64,000 nt of DNA from Thamnaconus septentrionalis (taxonomy: Eukaryota; Chordata; Actinopteri; Tetraodontiformes; Monacanthidae): contig CM020514.1 in the NCBI GenBank assembly GCA_009823395.1, positions 11,763,466 through 11,827,465 on the forward strand. Direction: 5' to 3'. This document shows positions 1-37,000 of this stretch, one piece after another. The stretch's first letter is position 1. The number at the start of each line of letters is the position of its first letter. The position numbers and the translations under genes were made by a program. The notes under the pieces are model-generated. The model saw nothing but the letters and a program-made list of their open reading frames with translations. It was not told the DNA's origin and searched no databases.

Positions 1-978
1 TGCAGGCGGCAGCTTAAGATGCCTGGGTGATGTTTTCTAAGCCAGCTCAAGGACACTCGCGTTTCTCTTCCTCTTCCTCACCCGCCGCGTCCTAACGTCT
101 TCCGCCGCTGCCTCGTACCTGCTGCTGGGGGTTTTTTTGTGCGCGCGTGTGTTTCCTGCTGGCGTGTCCTTTTTTCGCAGTGCAGATAGCGGCTCATGAG
201 TCCGGCTGTTACCTGGTGGGAGCGCTCGCCCTCCAAAAGACAGAAGCACACAAAAAAGAGGGGGAAAAAAACAGAGTACCGTCAGCCGAGCACATAATAG
301 ATGACCTTGGAGATTTTATTCAGCCAACAGCAGAAGTGAAGGATGGTCTCCCTGCACAGAGCACACACACACACATTTAGGATGTGCACTTCCTTATCCC
401 CTTTACTGCAGCATGACTGGGCATTATGACAATTGTGTTTTAAAGGGGAAACGGACGCATCAGGAGTTCCTGGGACCTACAGCTGATGACTGAAGCCAAT
501 AGAATTTCACAAAATTGTGAAAAATGCCTCAAACCGTTTTCCCAGAACTCAGCGGGAAGCTCACGGGTTGCTGCCATTTTCCTGCAAGAAGTCCAGAAAA
601 ACTGGACTTTTACGACCATGAACGGCAAAGAAAAGCAGAAAAAGCCACCACGTGGGAGCGGCTGCGGACTTTTGATGGATGAATTCTAAGAGTTGCTGCA
701 GTTCTGATGGTATTTAAGAGCCAAAAAGTGGATCGCGTGGGGGTGAAGTCCCTCTGATTGGCCGCTGGAGCCGTTGCACTGCCATGCTCGCGACCTCGCT
801 GACCTTCTTTGTGCCGCCTCATGAGAGGGAAGTGAGTTATATCAGCCGCATCAGTCCGTCACGCTTATTAGCATATGGCTCGGCTTTGATTAGCATATCT
901 ATTAATATGGAAATGCACCATCACCAGGACTGGGCAGACGGGTTGGTGGCGTACGCTGACACGCACACACACATACTG

Positions 979-982
<4 letters not shown>

Positions 983-1028
<46 letters not shown>
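983..1028. repeat. (CA)n microsatellite
   Basis: About 23 CA units, nearly pure. It lies in the sh3rf3 intron and is complementary to the (GT)n tract about 130 bases downstream. Confidence 0.95.
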
Positions 1029-1031
<3 letters not shown>

Positions 1032-1160
1032 CCTCTCCCTCTGGGGATTGGAGAGGCGTGTGGGGTTACGCTAAGCAGACATGATTGCGATGTAAATTTC
1101 TCGGCGGCCTGAAGCCGAGGGTGTTGTTTGTGTCGCAATTTATGAGCTCCTGTCCTGCCC

Positions 1161-1161
<1 letters not shown>

Positions 1162-1202
<41 letters not shown>

Positions 1203-1218
1203 GTGTGCGTGTGTGTGT
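1162..1218. repeat. (GT)n microsatellite
   Basis: About 28 GT units with two GC interruptions at the 3' side. It could pair with the upstream (CA)n tract at 983-1028. Confidence 0.95.
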
Positions 1219-1494
1219 CCTCTTTATAATTTGGCACCGAGCTGGGGATGTTTTAGATTAATTGGATTTCTTTTCTTAATTTTGTGGTTTAATGAGGAAA
1301 ACAATCAGCCCAGCGGTGGTTAATTTCAACTTTTTAAACTACTTCCATTCCTAAATTGTCAAGCCTATCCTCTGAAAGAAGGAAGTTATTTTCCCGTCGT
1401 CTACTCTGCTAAACTTCTAATGTGTACAATTAAATCTGAGACTGACCTCCTGTGCGTCTCTCACCCCCTCAACCTTCCCGTCTCCTCCCCTCAG

Positions 1495-25433
<23,939 letters not shown>

Positions 25434-27029
25434 ACTGCAAGGAGGAGCGGGGCGAGAGGGAGAACGCCGCACACACACACGCAGAAGCACTCACGCACAC
25501 ACACACACGGACAAGGATGGGCCGACTTTGGTTTCCTATAATTAGAGTTTTAGATGAAAGTGGTGATTGAAGAAGCTGCTACTTCTGATTAAAAATCCCT
25601 TAATTCAGAGTTGATTTTTTTTTTTTTTTTTCAATGGGGGGGGGGGGCTGGGGATGCTTTCTTTCCGAAAACAGTTGAAGGGCAAAAATGAGTAAAACTA
25701 CTGAGTAATAGCACAAAGCCTCTGGAAACCACCGTCGGTCCAACCTGAACTCCCGCACGAGACGAAACGGCAAAGCGAGAGCCTCGACTTCGACCAGCCA
25801 CACAGGAAGCAGGGCCAGCTTTCGCCTGATTGGTCCCCCACTCAGCGAGGCGGGGGGGGTCCCCTCGTGAAGTTGACTACTGAAACCGCACAGACTCCAA
25901 GAGCACAGAAAGACGGACCCCGCTGCCTCCCGGCGCTCCTCTTTTGGCATCATCCACCAGCAAACACGAGCACAAGAAGCTCTGCTTTTCCACTCAGACC
26001 TCAGAACTTGAATTCGGGTGCTTTCTTCTCTGTTGTTTTTTGAAAGAGACGTTCGGGGCGTAGAGGGAGGCCAACCAACAGCCACCAGTCCATGAAGGGT
26101 GTTTGTGACAAACAGGCGGCCGTGTTTCTTATTCAACTTCAAAAAAAAAAAAAAACATGTTAATAACGATGCATGTAGCATTATTATGTTGGGTTCTCTC
26201 TCTCTTTTTTTTTTTAATATATATGTTGAAATAGATGTTTGTGTTGTCCCAAACTAGTCATGTGTGATGATCTGTGACGGGATTTTTTTTTGTTTTGTTT
26301 TGTTTTTTAATTTAAGGATAAAAAACAAATTGTGCAAAAAGATGAATATTCTGCAATTAATTTTTTCTATTTATAAATGTCTCATGGATTTATACACCCG
26401 TTTTTTTTTTACGTTTGGATTTGTCCTCTGTTGAACAGACTGCGTAAAACTGGCTCGCTGAATGTAAGAAAGACTGAATTGTATTGATAATAGTTTAGTT
26501 TGTTTCCAGTGTTTCAGTGCGAGATGACAAAGAGTTCACGACGGTGTGTTTTTCAACACCACCTGCCAGCCGCTGTGTCTCCCTGTTCAGCCTTTTACTC
26601 GCGATGGCACAAGACAAGAGGTTTCCGTTCTTTCTTCAGGCACAAACAACTTCTGGAGAAAAAAAAATATATTATTTTGAAAATTCAAATCTGGCTTTTG
26701 AAACAAAAATGCAAAACTCCCAAAAAAAAAAACCTGCCCTGTACTTTCTGTCAGATCCGATACGAACAGAAAAGTATGGAGTCATCAAAAGGCAGGACAA
26801 CTTTCACCCGACCTTCAGCAAGCATTTTTGTACTGTGAGCGCGTGTGTATGCGTGTGTGTGTCTGCAGTCAGTCTGCTTTTACATCATGAGTTGAAACCT
26901 TGTCTGCAAGAACTGTTTCTTCAGATAGAAGCACAGACGGAAACACAGCAAAGATGACTTGCAAACATTGTGTGCGTGTTTTGTGTGTGTAAGACGGCGT
27001 GCTGATTTCAATTGTGGCAGCGTGTTATT

Positions 27030-27225
27030 GAAAGTTAAAGGTCCCATTATGCAAAATTCACTTTACCGACCGTAACGTAACGTGAGAAAACTCCAAACTT
27101 TTCTTTCTTGCTTTGGTTTTTCAGATTGTGCGCCTCAAAATGCGCCGTTGTGACATCACAAAGAGTAACGATACCACTCCCCGCTGTAAACAGAGGGCTA
27201 AGTAGGCTAATTTCTGGTCAGGCTG
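27030..27225 (+). repeat. Dispersed palindrome-core repeat, copy
   Basis: It runs from TTAAAGGTCCCATTATGCAA through GTTGTGACATCACAAAGAGT to CTGTAAACAGAGGGCTAAGT plus AGGCTAATTTCTGG. It has the same module order as the copy at 17990-18225 and lies in the putative sh3rf3 3' UTR. Confidence 0.6.
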
Positions 27226-29319
27226 ATTGTCAGAGAATACATAGGACACGGTGAAAATGTCGTGTAATATGTGTGATGTCCTTTGAATTGCATCTGCTCG
27301 TGCCAAACTGAAGCACAGCCACTGGCCAGAGCACAAACCCCCCCCACCACCCCTCAGCTAGACCAGCAGCAGCAGCAGTAGCAGCTGTGTGTCCATAGTG
27401 AAGCAAATCAATGCACAAGGGAAAGGCTTTTTTTTTTTCTAATGCTGACAGACTTTTCTTTCTCTTTTGTTTTTCTGCACAAATTCTCCTGAGTCGACAA
27501 AAGGGGGTAAAAACACACAGCAGCAACTTGTCATTTCTTATTTATTCCCATATGATGTGACTCGCACATGTCAGACCTGCCGAGCGGAGGTAAAAACCCA
27601 GCAGAATGGACAGACAGACAGACGGACACAGCTACGGGCTGCAAGGCTCCTACAACGCCAGAGTTCTGACTTTTGTAAAGTTGGTCGGTCGCTGCTTTTT
27701 CTTGCTTTTTGTAATTTTTTCTTTTGTAATCTGTGAAAATTGATGTGAAATTTTGGCATTTGAGACAGTTTTTTTGTCATATTTTTTGCTGTGTGTGTGC
27801 GTTCGCCTTAAAGCCAAACGTGACCTGCCATGAGCCCGAAAGCGCACAGACTAGTGCGATCTTTGTTTTTTCCTGCCCCTGCAGAGCCGTTAAGGGAGAC
27901 AAACTCGGCCTGGTCTGTTTAACTGTGAAGAGAAAAGACAACAGCAAACGCACAGACGCACAGACGCAGCGCTTGCAGCGAGCAGCCGGCTGCCATCATC
28001 TCATAGCCTGAGGGTGGGGGTAGGGGGGCAGTGTGGGTAATCCCGTCCATCTGGAGCAACAGATGAAACCAAAAACACTTAGATTAATACCCCCCATCCC
28101 CCTTCCATGGCAGGTCAAAGGTCATCCGCAGCAGCAGCCCAGTGACAGAATGTAAACCCCCCTCTTTGATTCCTCTTTGCATTTGAAACATTTCTTCCCA
28201 TTTCTTAATTCTTCTGGAGTCGTTCAAGTGCCGGATTAGGAGGGGAATCGGAACTAAATTTTGGCGGCAGGTCTTGAGAAGATGTCTGCATTGGCTGGTC
28301 AAACCTCAGTGCCTACAACTGTGCTAACACACACACACACATTGCACACAAATCTGTCTTTTGTGTCAGACTAGATGGAAAAAAAAGAACAAAAACAAAG
28401 CTGTGCACACTCCAAAAAAAAAAAAATAATCCCAAACTAAGATTTTCCCTTTTGTCTCTTTTTATAACCGCGAGTAAAGTACAAGACGTTGAAACTGAAG
28501 CACAAATCCTCACTCACGTCTGAGACGGACGCGACTCAGCAGTTTTCTTTTTCTTTCTTCTTTTGTCTTTTGGAAGATGTTGATGCAGTGAAGAGGAGGA
28601 TGAGGTAGAGGAGGAGGAGGGAGGTGAAGAGTTTACAAGGGTGCAAACATCAGGAATGAAACCACAGCACAGTGGTCACTTTACCTTGAACAAATGCCAT
28701 TTCTGTTTTCTTTTTGTAATTAAATTTGTTCCCTCACTGCTCGTCTTTCTGCCTCACCTTCCTGGTTGTAAATACCAAGTGAGATGTCTTTTTTCAAACG
28801 AAAACTGTTGCACATTGAATTTTTTTTTTCCCCTCCAGACTTGATTTAAATTTTTTCTGTTGTTGTTTGTTGTCGGTGTTTGCCTGAGCTCCCACTGTGC
28901 CATCTTGAATTAGGTGTCGGCCCATTTGTTCCTATGGATACCTGTCTCTGGGTGTGTGCGTCTGAGTGTGTGTGTGTGTGTGAGGGGAAGGGTTCTCTCT
29001 ATGTAGCTTTTTACATGCGGAAGGAAACAGAGTTTAGCGGCGTGAAGACCGGCCACTGGGACGAACTCGGGTCGCTTCCTCTGATGCTGCGAAAATAAGA
29101 GCGAAAGAGAGAGAAAAGTATATATATAATTCTATATTGTGCAGAATATTTATAGGCCTTTGTGCCGTTTGAAGTCATGCTCTGCTCTGGCCGCGCCCAG
29201 CGCTCTCGACCATGTGATCATTATACATCGTCTTGTACTGATGACCCGTGGCTGATTTGATTGTTTTTTTCATTTGGTTTTGTTTCGTTTTTCTTTTTCA
29301 TGTCAAGTGCATTTTTCGC

Positions 29320-29325
29320 AATAAA
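29320..29325 (+). terminator. sh3rf3: Poly(A) signal AATAAA, sh3rf3
   Basis: AATAAA followed within 25 bases by a T/G-rich stretch (GCCTTTGTTTT). It is the first canonical signal downstream of the stop with a good downstream element. Confidence 0.55.
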
Positions 29326-30434
29326 TGCCTTTGTTTTAAAAACTGATTTTCAACTCTCCCTTTTTTTTTCCACCTCTCCCAAGCATTTGCCGAGCTCCCG
29401 CAGAAAGCATTTTTAAAGTGTCTGGAGTCCAGAACCATCTGCAAGTCGAACCTAAACCACGTTCGGAAGCCAGTTTTGAGAAGCTGCAGTTTCAGGTGTG
29501 AGAGTCAAATTGCTAAACAGTCCAGCAAATACTGACACCTGACTGCAATAAGACAACACCTTAGCGTCCTCACTGTTTGGATGGCAGCACGGTCAAGCAT
29601 TTACAAACTTCACATCTTCCACGCCTATAAAATGTTAGTGTTTTTGCTGTTTTCCCACGTGCAGCTCTGAGCGAATTGAATTTCCGCAACATTAAAACCA
29701 ACAAATCACCTCCACCGAAGACATCGGGGTTTGTTTTTGTTGTGTGTGTGTGTGTTGTTGTTTTTTTTACAGCTGCCCCTTTGGAGAACTCGTCAAGAGA
29801 AACGCATTACATCCCACCGCCCACTGTAATTATCTGCGAGCACAATGTGGTCATTAGGAGATTATGAGGCCTTATGAGCAGCACTCCAGGTTGCGGTCGT
29901 CATGGAGGAGCAGCACTGTGAGTTTATCATCACGGACGTGAAGGCTAGCAGCCTTTTATCGGCCTCGCGGCAGGATTGCGGCTGCATTTTCCTCGCAGCG
30001 GGGACGAACGCTGCCGTACGAGCCAGCAAAGAGATAATGAATTCTGCTGGAATTGTTTGTTTTTTTTGTTTTTTTTCCATTATTTGATCATCCAAAATAT
30101 TGCCTTTGGAGCGCTGTCATAAAATCACAGGACGGAAATCTCCATGGCAACCCGGAGACAAAAGGATGATGTGGAACAGCCTTGCAGGTCCGTCGGCTGG
30201 TTGCCCCCCCCCCCGTGTCACCTTTCACTTCCCTTTCTCCTCTGTTTCACAACCTCCCGTCATCCCTCTCGCGTGTTACCCAGCTAACGGTGATGCGGAC
30301 GGGCTGCGTAATTGGTAATTTCAAGGTGTCGACGGCGCTCCCCTTTAAATGACAACCTCATCCCTGCCACGGCCGGCCCTGTCTCCACTGATCACCCCCA
30401 TTTGCATTTAGAGTGACTAGCAAAAGGTGACAGG

Positions 30435-30436
<2 letters not shown>

Positions 30437-30465
<29 letters not shown>
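30437..30465. repeat. (GT)n microsatellite
   Basis: About 14 GT units. Confidence 0.95.
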
Positions 30466-31343
30466 CTGCGGGAGTAGGATGGCTATCTTGCACAAGCGCA
30501 ACAGAAAATTTGACATCAGCAGCGGCAACAACAACTCTGAGTGATAAATCTGAGGCGATTCTCGCAGCAGAAAGTTTAGATTTGTCAGATTTCTTGTCAT
30601 GCTGAGCGGGAAAACTGAGATTAATTGCTTTTTTCTTTCTTTACCGAGCTGAAGGCATTTGTATGTGGGGACCTGCAGGCTGTTCTCTTCGATGCCTCCC
30701 CTGCAGAGGATCAATCAGCTTTTCTCAGCTTCACACCAGAGCCATCTGTCCACCTGTCTGGCAGCACCCAAGTCACACAAAGAGGCGCTGGAGCCCAGGA
30801 AGGTGAGACATTGGGGGGGAATGAGGGCAGCCGCTCGCTCGCTCAGGGCGCCTCCTCAGGTGAGCAGGTGAAAATGCTAAGCTGCTGCTGCTGTCACCTA
30901 AATCTCCCTCTGAAGCAAAGGAAATTAAATAAATAATAGGAAGCTTGTGATTATCCTCAATCCGCTTATAGGGCCTGACGAAAGGGGAAGAAAAAAAAAA
31001 AAAAAAAAAGTCAAATTCAAACACAGACATTCTTGAATATTTGCCTGGTTTTTAATGTACTGAATCATTCCATTCAAACATTAAATTATTTCATACAGAA
31101 AATACCAATAGGAATAAATTCTGGAGTTCTAACGAGAGGAAACTATAACATACAAGTTTTGATTATCTGATTTATTTCAAGAAAAAGAATGCTTCACTTT
31201 TTGAAGGATTATTATTACAAACTTGTACTTCCTCAACCGAGAGTAGAATAAAATAATAAAAAGTTAGACCAATTAGAGACTGTAATGGTTTAATAAATAA
31301 AAGACACAGGCAAGCCAGGTGTATCTTGACAAAAATACAGAGA

Positions 31344-31349
31344 TTTATT
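31344..31349 (-). terminator. septin10: Candidate poly(A) signal, septin10
   Basis: TTTATT on the plus strand, so AATAAA on the septin10 strand, about 1.5 kb after the stop. It is one of several AT-rich candidates. Confidence 0.25.
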
Positions 31350-32832
31350 AAGAAATAAGGCAAAGAAGCTCCCAAATAACACTGTTAAGTCAAGTGTAGT
31401 CTCTGTCCGCATCGCTGTGTTTACCTGGTGTGGAGCGAATAGTGTAAGTCTGAGTTTCACACAAAGACTTGAACACGCCGTTATCATTAGTGAAGGCATA
31501 AAGTGTGTATGCGAGTGTGCGATCGGAAAACTCGGCACGAGGTTCAAGCGTGAAACCCGTCTGATCGCAGCTACTGGGAGGTGTGAACGGAGGAAGAAGA
31601 CACAGATTCGTTCTTCTCCTCTTGCGTTCCCTCCGCAAAAAACCATGGACTTCAAAGGTTCGGATAAAAAGATAGAAAATAAGGGAGCGAGTAAACCATC
31701 TAGGATATAAATATACCAAGTACAATGTACCTGTTCCGAACTCTCTTGTAAACTGCAAAACTATGACTTCAGAAACAGGCTTTTCCCTTTGAATACAGGA
31801 GACTCTGGCGTGTGTTTTCACTGCTGGTGCTGCTTTCATAGCAAAACGTTTACATTCAGGAAGTGTCAGACAAATATATGACAGGACAGATATAGTGAGC
31901 TAATAATGCTCCGTGGCCATGCTGACTGCAACACCTAATGATGAACCTTCAAACTCTTCAGACCATCAGATTTTTACACAGACTTTGTTTTTTTTAGGGC
32001 CATCGCCCCATCTCCCCAGCAGGGGCGCTGCTGCTGCTCACTATGAATGACAGTGTTGTGCATGCTGAATATGCAGCTTTTTGGTTTTGACGCGTTAAAA
32101 AGTAAACAAGCAACTTCAAAACAGTGGTGGTTATAGTGTCTGAAAGTGGACTGAAAGAAAATTAAAACCAGTTGACAGCAAACCAGGATGATTCTTCAAA
32201 GTAAAATACGCATAATAGTTGCCTTAATGATATTTCTGTGGAATTCACCTTTACAATAAGTAATAAGCAGGCTACACATGTCTGACTAGTACTCTGTTAA
32301 AGTCCCTTTTAATGCATTGTGCTGAATCTTAGTCATCTGATCACAATAAACAGCATGTTGGTGATGACACGTGTGTGTGTTTGTGTGGAAACAACAATTT
32401 AACATAATAAAAATAAAAGGATAAATATGACACAATATTCAAAAGGTATAAAAACCACAAAGATTAAAAATAGCCAAGACGAGAGGAGAGGAGAGGAAGA
32501 GGTGCGCGGGAATCATGGGTGCAGTCGTCAAACTTTGGCACAAACTCACACTCGCACACGCTGCTGGTTTGTCTGGTTCTTCTCTTTGTTAGTGTTTCAA
32601 AAAAAAAATAAAAAATGGCCCCAGCACGTTGGTAAAATCGTTGGCAGAATGTCACTGGTGATACTGGTCATCCTGGAGTGAAACGTCCCGTCCGTGTTCA
32701 CATGAAGCCTGAGCTGGAGGAGTCAGAGGGGGGTTGGATTGATTTTCAAGGGTATTCCAATCAATACGTATCTGATGAGCAAGGGCAAGAGCGTGCACGG
32801 GGTGCAGCGTCAGCCACTTTGAGCGGAGCCTC

Positions 32833-33015
32833 TTACTTCTTGCGGTCCTTGTCCTTCTTGCCGTTGGCAGTGAGGCTCTGGGCCTGCAGCAGCTGGGCGG
32901 CGGCTTTTCTCTTGCTGAAGGAGCTCTGGTCGTCCTCCAGGAGTCTCTTCTTCTCCTCCAGGGCGGCCTTCTCGTCCGCGTGGAGGCGCTTCAGCTGCTC
33001 GAAGCGGCTCTGGAG
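32833..33015 (-). CDS. septin10: septin10 exon 9 (coiled coil and C-terminus)
   Basis: 183 nt including TAA at 32833-32835, entered in phase 0 after TCCGCAG. It encodes the end of the coiled coil ([20 protein letters not shown]) and finishes in a Lys-rich tail, GKKDKDRKK. Confidence 0.95.
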   Translation of the reverse strand, partial: LQSRFEQLKRLHADEKAALEEKKRLLEDDQSSFSKRKAAAQLLQAQSLTANGKKDKDRKK

Positions 33016-33992
33016 CTGCGGAGGAGAAGGTGCGAGGACGGGTTGGACGTTATATTTTGAGTTGAACTGAAAGGGGGGGGGCACTTACACGGCCCAGTGC
33101 CAGTGGGTCTACACACCTCCCTCTCAGCCTCCTTCAGCTCCGACTCCTTCTCCTTCACCCTCTGCACAAACATCTGCCTCATCTCATCCTCCCTCCTCTG
33201 CAGCTCCACCACAAACTCCTGGCGCTTGGCCTCGTAGGTCTGCTGCAGGCTACACACACACACACACACAAAAAACAACTCCAAAATCACATAACCAGTC
33301 ATATTTCATATAACGTGATAGTTTCACGTTTTTACATAATCATTTTCACGTTATACACGAGATTTGACGAGAATTATGCCGTATGCGCTTCACAGCATTC
33401 AATGGAAACACCTGCAAATCGCAATTGTACTTGGTCGAAACTTTTTAAATATCGCTTTTATTTTGCAAAAAACTGCAATGGAAACACAGCTATTCAGCAG
33501 CTGACCTGACAGGTTTGCACTCTGGTCCTGTGTCTTTGAATCCCATTTCCTCCAGCTTGCAGCGTCTGTACAGCTCGTAGTGGCGGGTGTGCGTCTGCTC
33601 GCGCAGGTCCTCCATGTTGACGCAGATCAGCATCTCCCTCAGCTTCACAAAGTCGCAGTGACTTTCGTTCTCCACTGAAAACGCACAAAATGTTATGAGA
33701 CGCGTAAAAAACACAAAGCTGTGAATTTGGAACCAGGACGCAAAGGCAAATGTCAGAGGTAATAATGTGTCAGTCTTACCTTGCACCACACCCCAAGGAT
33801 ACTGACGGGCCTTCACCATCTTATTGCCGACACAGACCTCCTCGGTGCTGCCGACTACAGCAAAGGGCAAATGACCCTGCCATAAAATGCAATTTATTAC
33901 AAAAATCCAACAGAAAATGAGCCCATTTAAAAAAGAACAAAGAGTAATGACTGAGTTTATATACTACGTTCAATGCTTCAAACACACAAACG

Positions 33993-34037
<45 letters not shown>

Positions 34038-37000
34038 CCATCACTAGCTGCGTTTCCATTACAGTTTTTCGCAAAATAAAAGCGATATTTCTACAATTTC
34101 GACAAAGTTCAATTGCAACTTGCAGGTTTGCAGATTCCACTGAATGGCGTAAAGTGCATAAGCCGTAATTCTCGTAAAAACTCGTCTCGCGGAAGGCAAT
34201 TCTCGCAAAATCTTGCGGGACGAGATTTGCGAGAATTACGCTTTGCTTGTTTGTTTACGTTTTTGTTTGCTGTCAGGAATGGTTTTTATATTTTTCTCTC
34301 TGATGACTTGTAAAAAATATTCCATCTCCTCCTCCGTCCAAACATAATGCGCCATTTTCACTTGAAGTGAACTGGTCACGTGACCCCGTACGTCGTGTCT
34401 GGCGACTCATAAATGCGAAAAAATTGTTTTCATGACACTTTTGCGGTGTACCTCTATATCGAGACGTCTGAAACAACACCTCAGGAGAGCGTCGAAACCT
34501 TTTCAGCGATATTTGAGAGGTTTTTCTAAATGTAGGTGTTTCCATTAGCAGTTTTTTATTGCGATATTTAGGTTTTGCGCAACTCTCGGGGTAATGCAAC
34601 CGCAGCTACTGTGTGTTTCCTTACATTCATGGTGGTGTTGACCTTGGCGACGGTCTCGTCATCCAGGGGGAACTGGTAGATCTGGACGCCGTTGCTGACC
34701 AGCTCGCTCATGATTTTGATCTTGAACTTGTGCAGCTCACTCTTGCTGATGGTGTCTGCTTTGGCAATCACTGGGATGATATTCACCTATGGCCAGATAA
34801 CAAACATTGTCATTACTTATTTATTTATCTATTTTTTGCAAATCCCCATTTTAATTTGCAGTGCACCATCTAACATAAACCGTTGACATCTTTCCAGGTT
34901 AAAACGATCTATAAGCACAGGCGAGGAAAAAAAAAGATTATGTCTCATTATTGAAACTCAATAGCCTCATAATAATTTATTTACACCTTCAAGTTGCCCC
35001 TTTTACATCAGCCCGCTACTGCTTTTAAAGTCTCTAGAACAAATCAATGAAACCAACAGTGCGTAGCGTATAAAAAGGACAGCCTGGGCAAAGATTTCTT
35101 TTTAGCAGCACAATAACAGAAGATGAGTCTTAGAGGGGCTGAAGTCATATAAAGGCTGGAAGTAGGAAAACCTTCCTGTGGTCACGCTGGTTCAGTTGGA
35201 AATGTGTTTTGCATTAATTTAAATAGTTTTGAATGACTTAGCGAAGTGCAGAGTGCAACTCCACCGAACTTTGATCAGAGCGGCACCAGATGCCACAAAC
35301 ATCTGGCGACAAAACTGGAAAACAAACTGCACTGATCTGCACTGCACACTGTGAAATTAAATGTGAACTCTTCACAAACATCAGAGTGAGTTTTGTAGCG
35401 TATTTTTCTTACTTATCTATAACACTAAATGTTTTATATGAAGGGTGGATAACTTGAAGAAATTAAAATACGAAATGTTTTTGCGTTATGTCACACTTTT
35501 TTTGTTTGCTAATGAAAAAGATGTTTCATTCATTCATTGTTTTGATCCCTTTAGTGAGAATCTATATAAATAGTCATTAAAATGAAAGAAAAATGATAAA
35601 GTAAGAAGATATAAAATATATAGTTACGTATGTGAAGTATGTATATGTATATATGTATGTACATGAAGTTATTTGTGGCTAATTGTGTAGTCTGAATGCT
35701 CCCACAATCTGTCGGCCGCCTCGTACCACAGAGAGGGAATGAATAGCTGTCGCTGGACGGCTCCACGGTTCAGACCACACACTCATGCGCACAAACCGAT
35801 CCCAGCAGAGAAAACAAATCAGTGCCAGGAGATGTGTTCCAACAGCTGTCTGAGTGACTGACTGTCTCTACATCCAAACTGCACATTCAACAAATGTCTC
35901 TCTCTGTCTCGATCTGGGCCGCGGCACAAAAGGACAACTCAAGTGTGTGTGCGTGAGGTGATTACAGCATTCCACTGCTTCCCCCCCGCTCCATTCACAC
36001 ACAAATCCAGGGTTACTGACACTCCGGAACAGTGAAATCACACAAACGCACAAAAAAGAAAACACAACACGGACGCACACAGGGAGCATGGGAAAGTTTC
36101 TGACCACTTCCAAGGGAGAAAGGAGGAGCTCTAACCCCTTGGGGGAAAAAGAGCTTTTCCTGGGTCAGACTGAAAAAGATCCTAAAACATTCTGAGCCTA
36201 AATACCAACTAACACATACAAATCACCCTGTTTTTGTTTCTTGGCTTGTTTCTTTAAGAAATCTACACACTGAGAATGTAAATTCTGACCACATATCTGC
36301 CATAGTAGGGGGATATTAACCCAAGACATTTTCTTTTTTTGACAAACTGTATCACAGTTATGCAGACACCCTACACGTTACCTTGCTGTCAAGCTTCTTC
36401 ATTGTTACCAAGTCCAGGGACTTGAGTGAATGGCCAGAGGGGGAAATGAAATAAAGGCAGGCGTGGAGTCGCGAGTCGTGATAGTTGTGAAGGGAGCGCT
36501 TGATTTTCAGCTCCTCTTGCAGGTAGCTTTCAAACTGCCTGTCGATGTAGTCCACCACCGGCTGGTAGCTGCAAGACAGACAAACGTGGTTGACGCACAA
36601 ATAGAGAGCTGACTTTAACAAGGGTGAAAAAGTAAAGGATCGCTCACACTGGCTACAGATTTTAAAGGAAATTCGTCTGAAGACTAAATTGAAGTGTGAC
36701 AACTCCTCAAACAAACAACAAATTCCTTTTACCTCTCTTGTTTGTTCATTTGGTCGCCGAAGCCCACCGTGTTGACCACGGTGAGGCGAAGCCTGACGTT
36801 GCTCTCATTGAGGTCATAGGTTTGAGCCCGCAGCTTCACCTCAGGCTCAAAGTGGGAGGACTCAAAGTTTTCAAAATTGGTATTGAACAGAGTGTCCATC
36901 AGAGTAGACTTGCCAATGCCGGTTTCACCTGGGGCCAAAAAAAAAAGAGTTCAGACCATCATCAACTCGGGACAGGATTCCCTTACTTTGTCTTATCCCA

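Larger units (their letters stand above)
1..1494 (+). other. sh3rf3: sh3rf3 intron (partial, upstream of first visible exon)
   Basis: I see no coding exon here. The stretch ends in a pyrimidine-rich tract and CAG acceptor at 1492-1494, so it is intron of the gene that follows. It contains a (CA)n tract near 983-1028 and a (GT)n tract near 1162-1218, which form a separated inverted pair of dinucleotide repeats. An AT-rich patch at 868-920 has repeated TTAGCATA words. The earlier sh3rf3 exons (RING finger and first two SH3 domains) must lie to the left of the window. Confidence 0.6.
25434..29345 (+). other. sh3rf3: sh3rf3 3' untranslated region (putative, 3.9 kb)
   Basis: From the stop codon the sequence is T/A-rich with no further coding signal up to an AATAAA at 29320-29325. 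It contains a (CA) stretch just after the stop, several T and A runs, a palindrome-core repeat copy at about 27030-27225, and TG tracts. The extent is inferred from the poly(A) signal; an earlier cleavage site is possible. Confidence 0.55.
29346..32832. other. sh3rf3-septin10 convergent interval
   Basis: This lies between two converging genes and part of it will be septin10 3' UTR. The stretch at 29810-30060 and 30100-30420 is GC-balanced, complex and poor in repeats, with TAATTATCTG, GTAATTGGTAATTTCAAGG and CATTTGCATTTAG words, so it is a candidate conserved non-coding block. A (GT)n tract follows at 30437-30465, then AT-rich DNA. On the minus strand, 31344-31349 reads AATAAA. I see no coding exon. 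Confidence 0.55.

Noticed and set aside
25600..26181. A 193-codon antisense open frame after the sh3rf3 stop
   Set aside because: No recognisable domain, homopolymer-rich ends, and it lies in the likely 3' UTR.
31390..31839. A 149-codon minus-strand open frame between sh3rf3 and septin10
   Set aside because: No recognised family and no supporting splice or start context. It could be repeat-derived, but I cannot show that.
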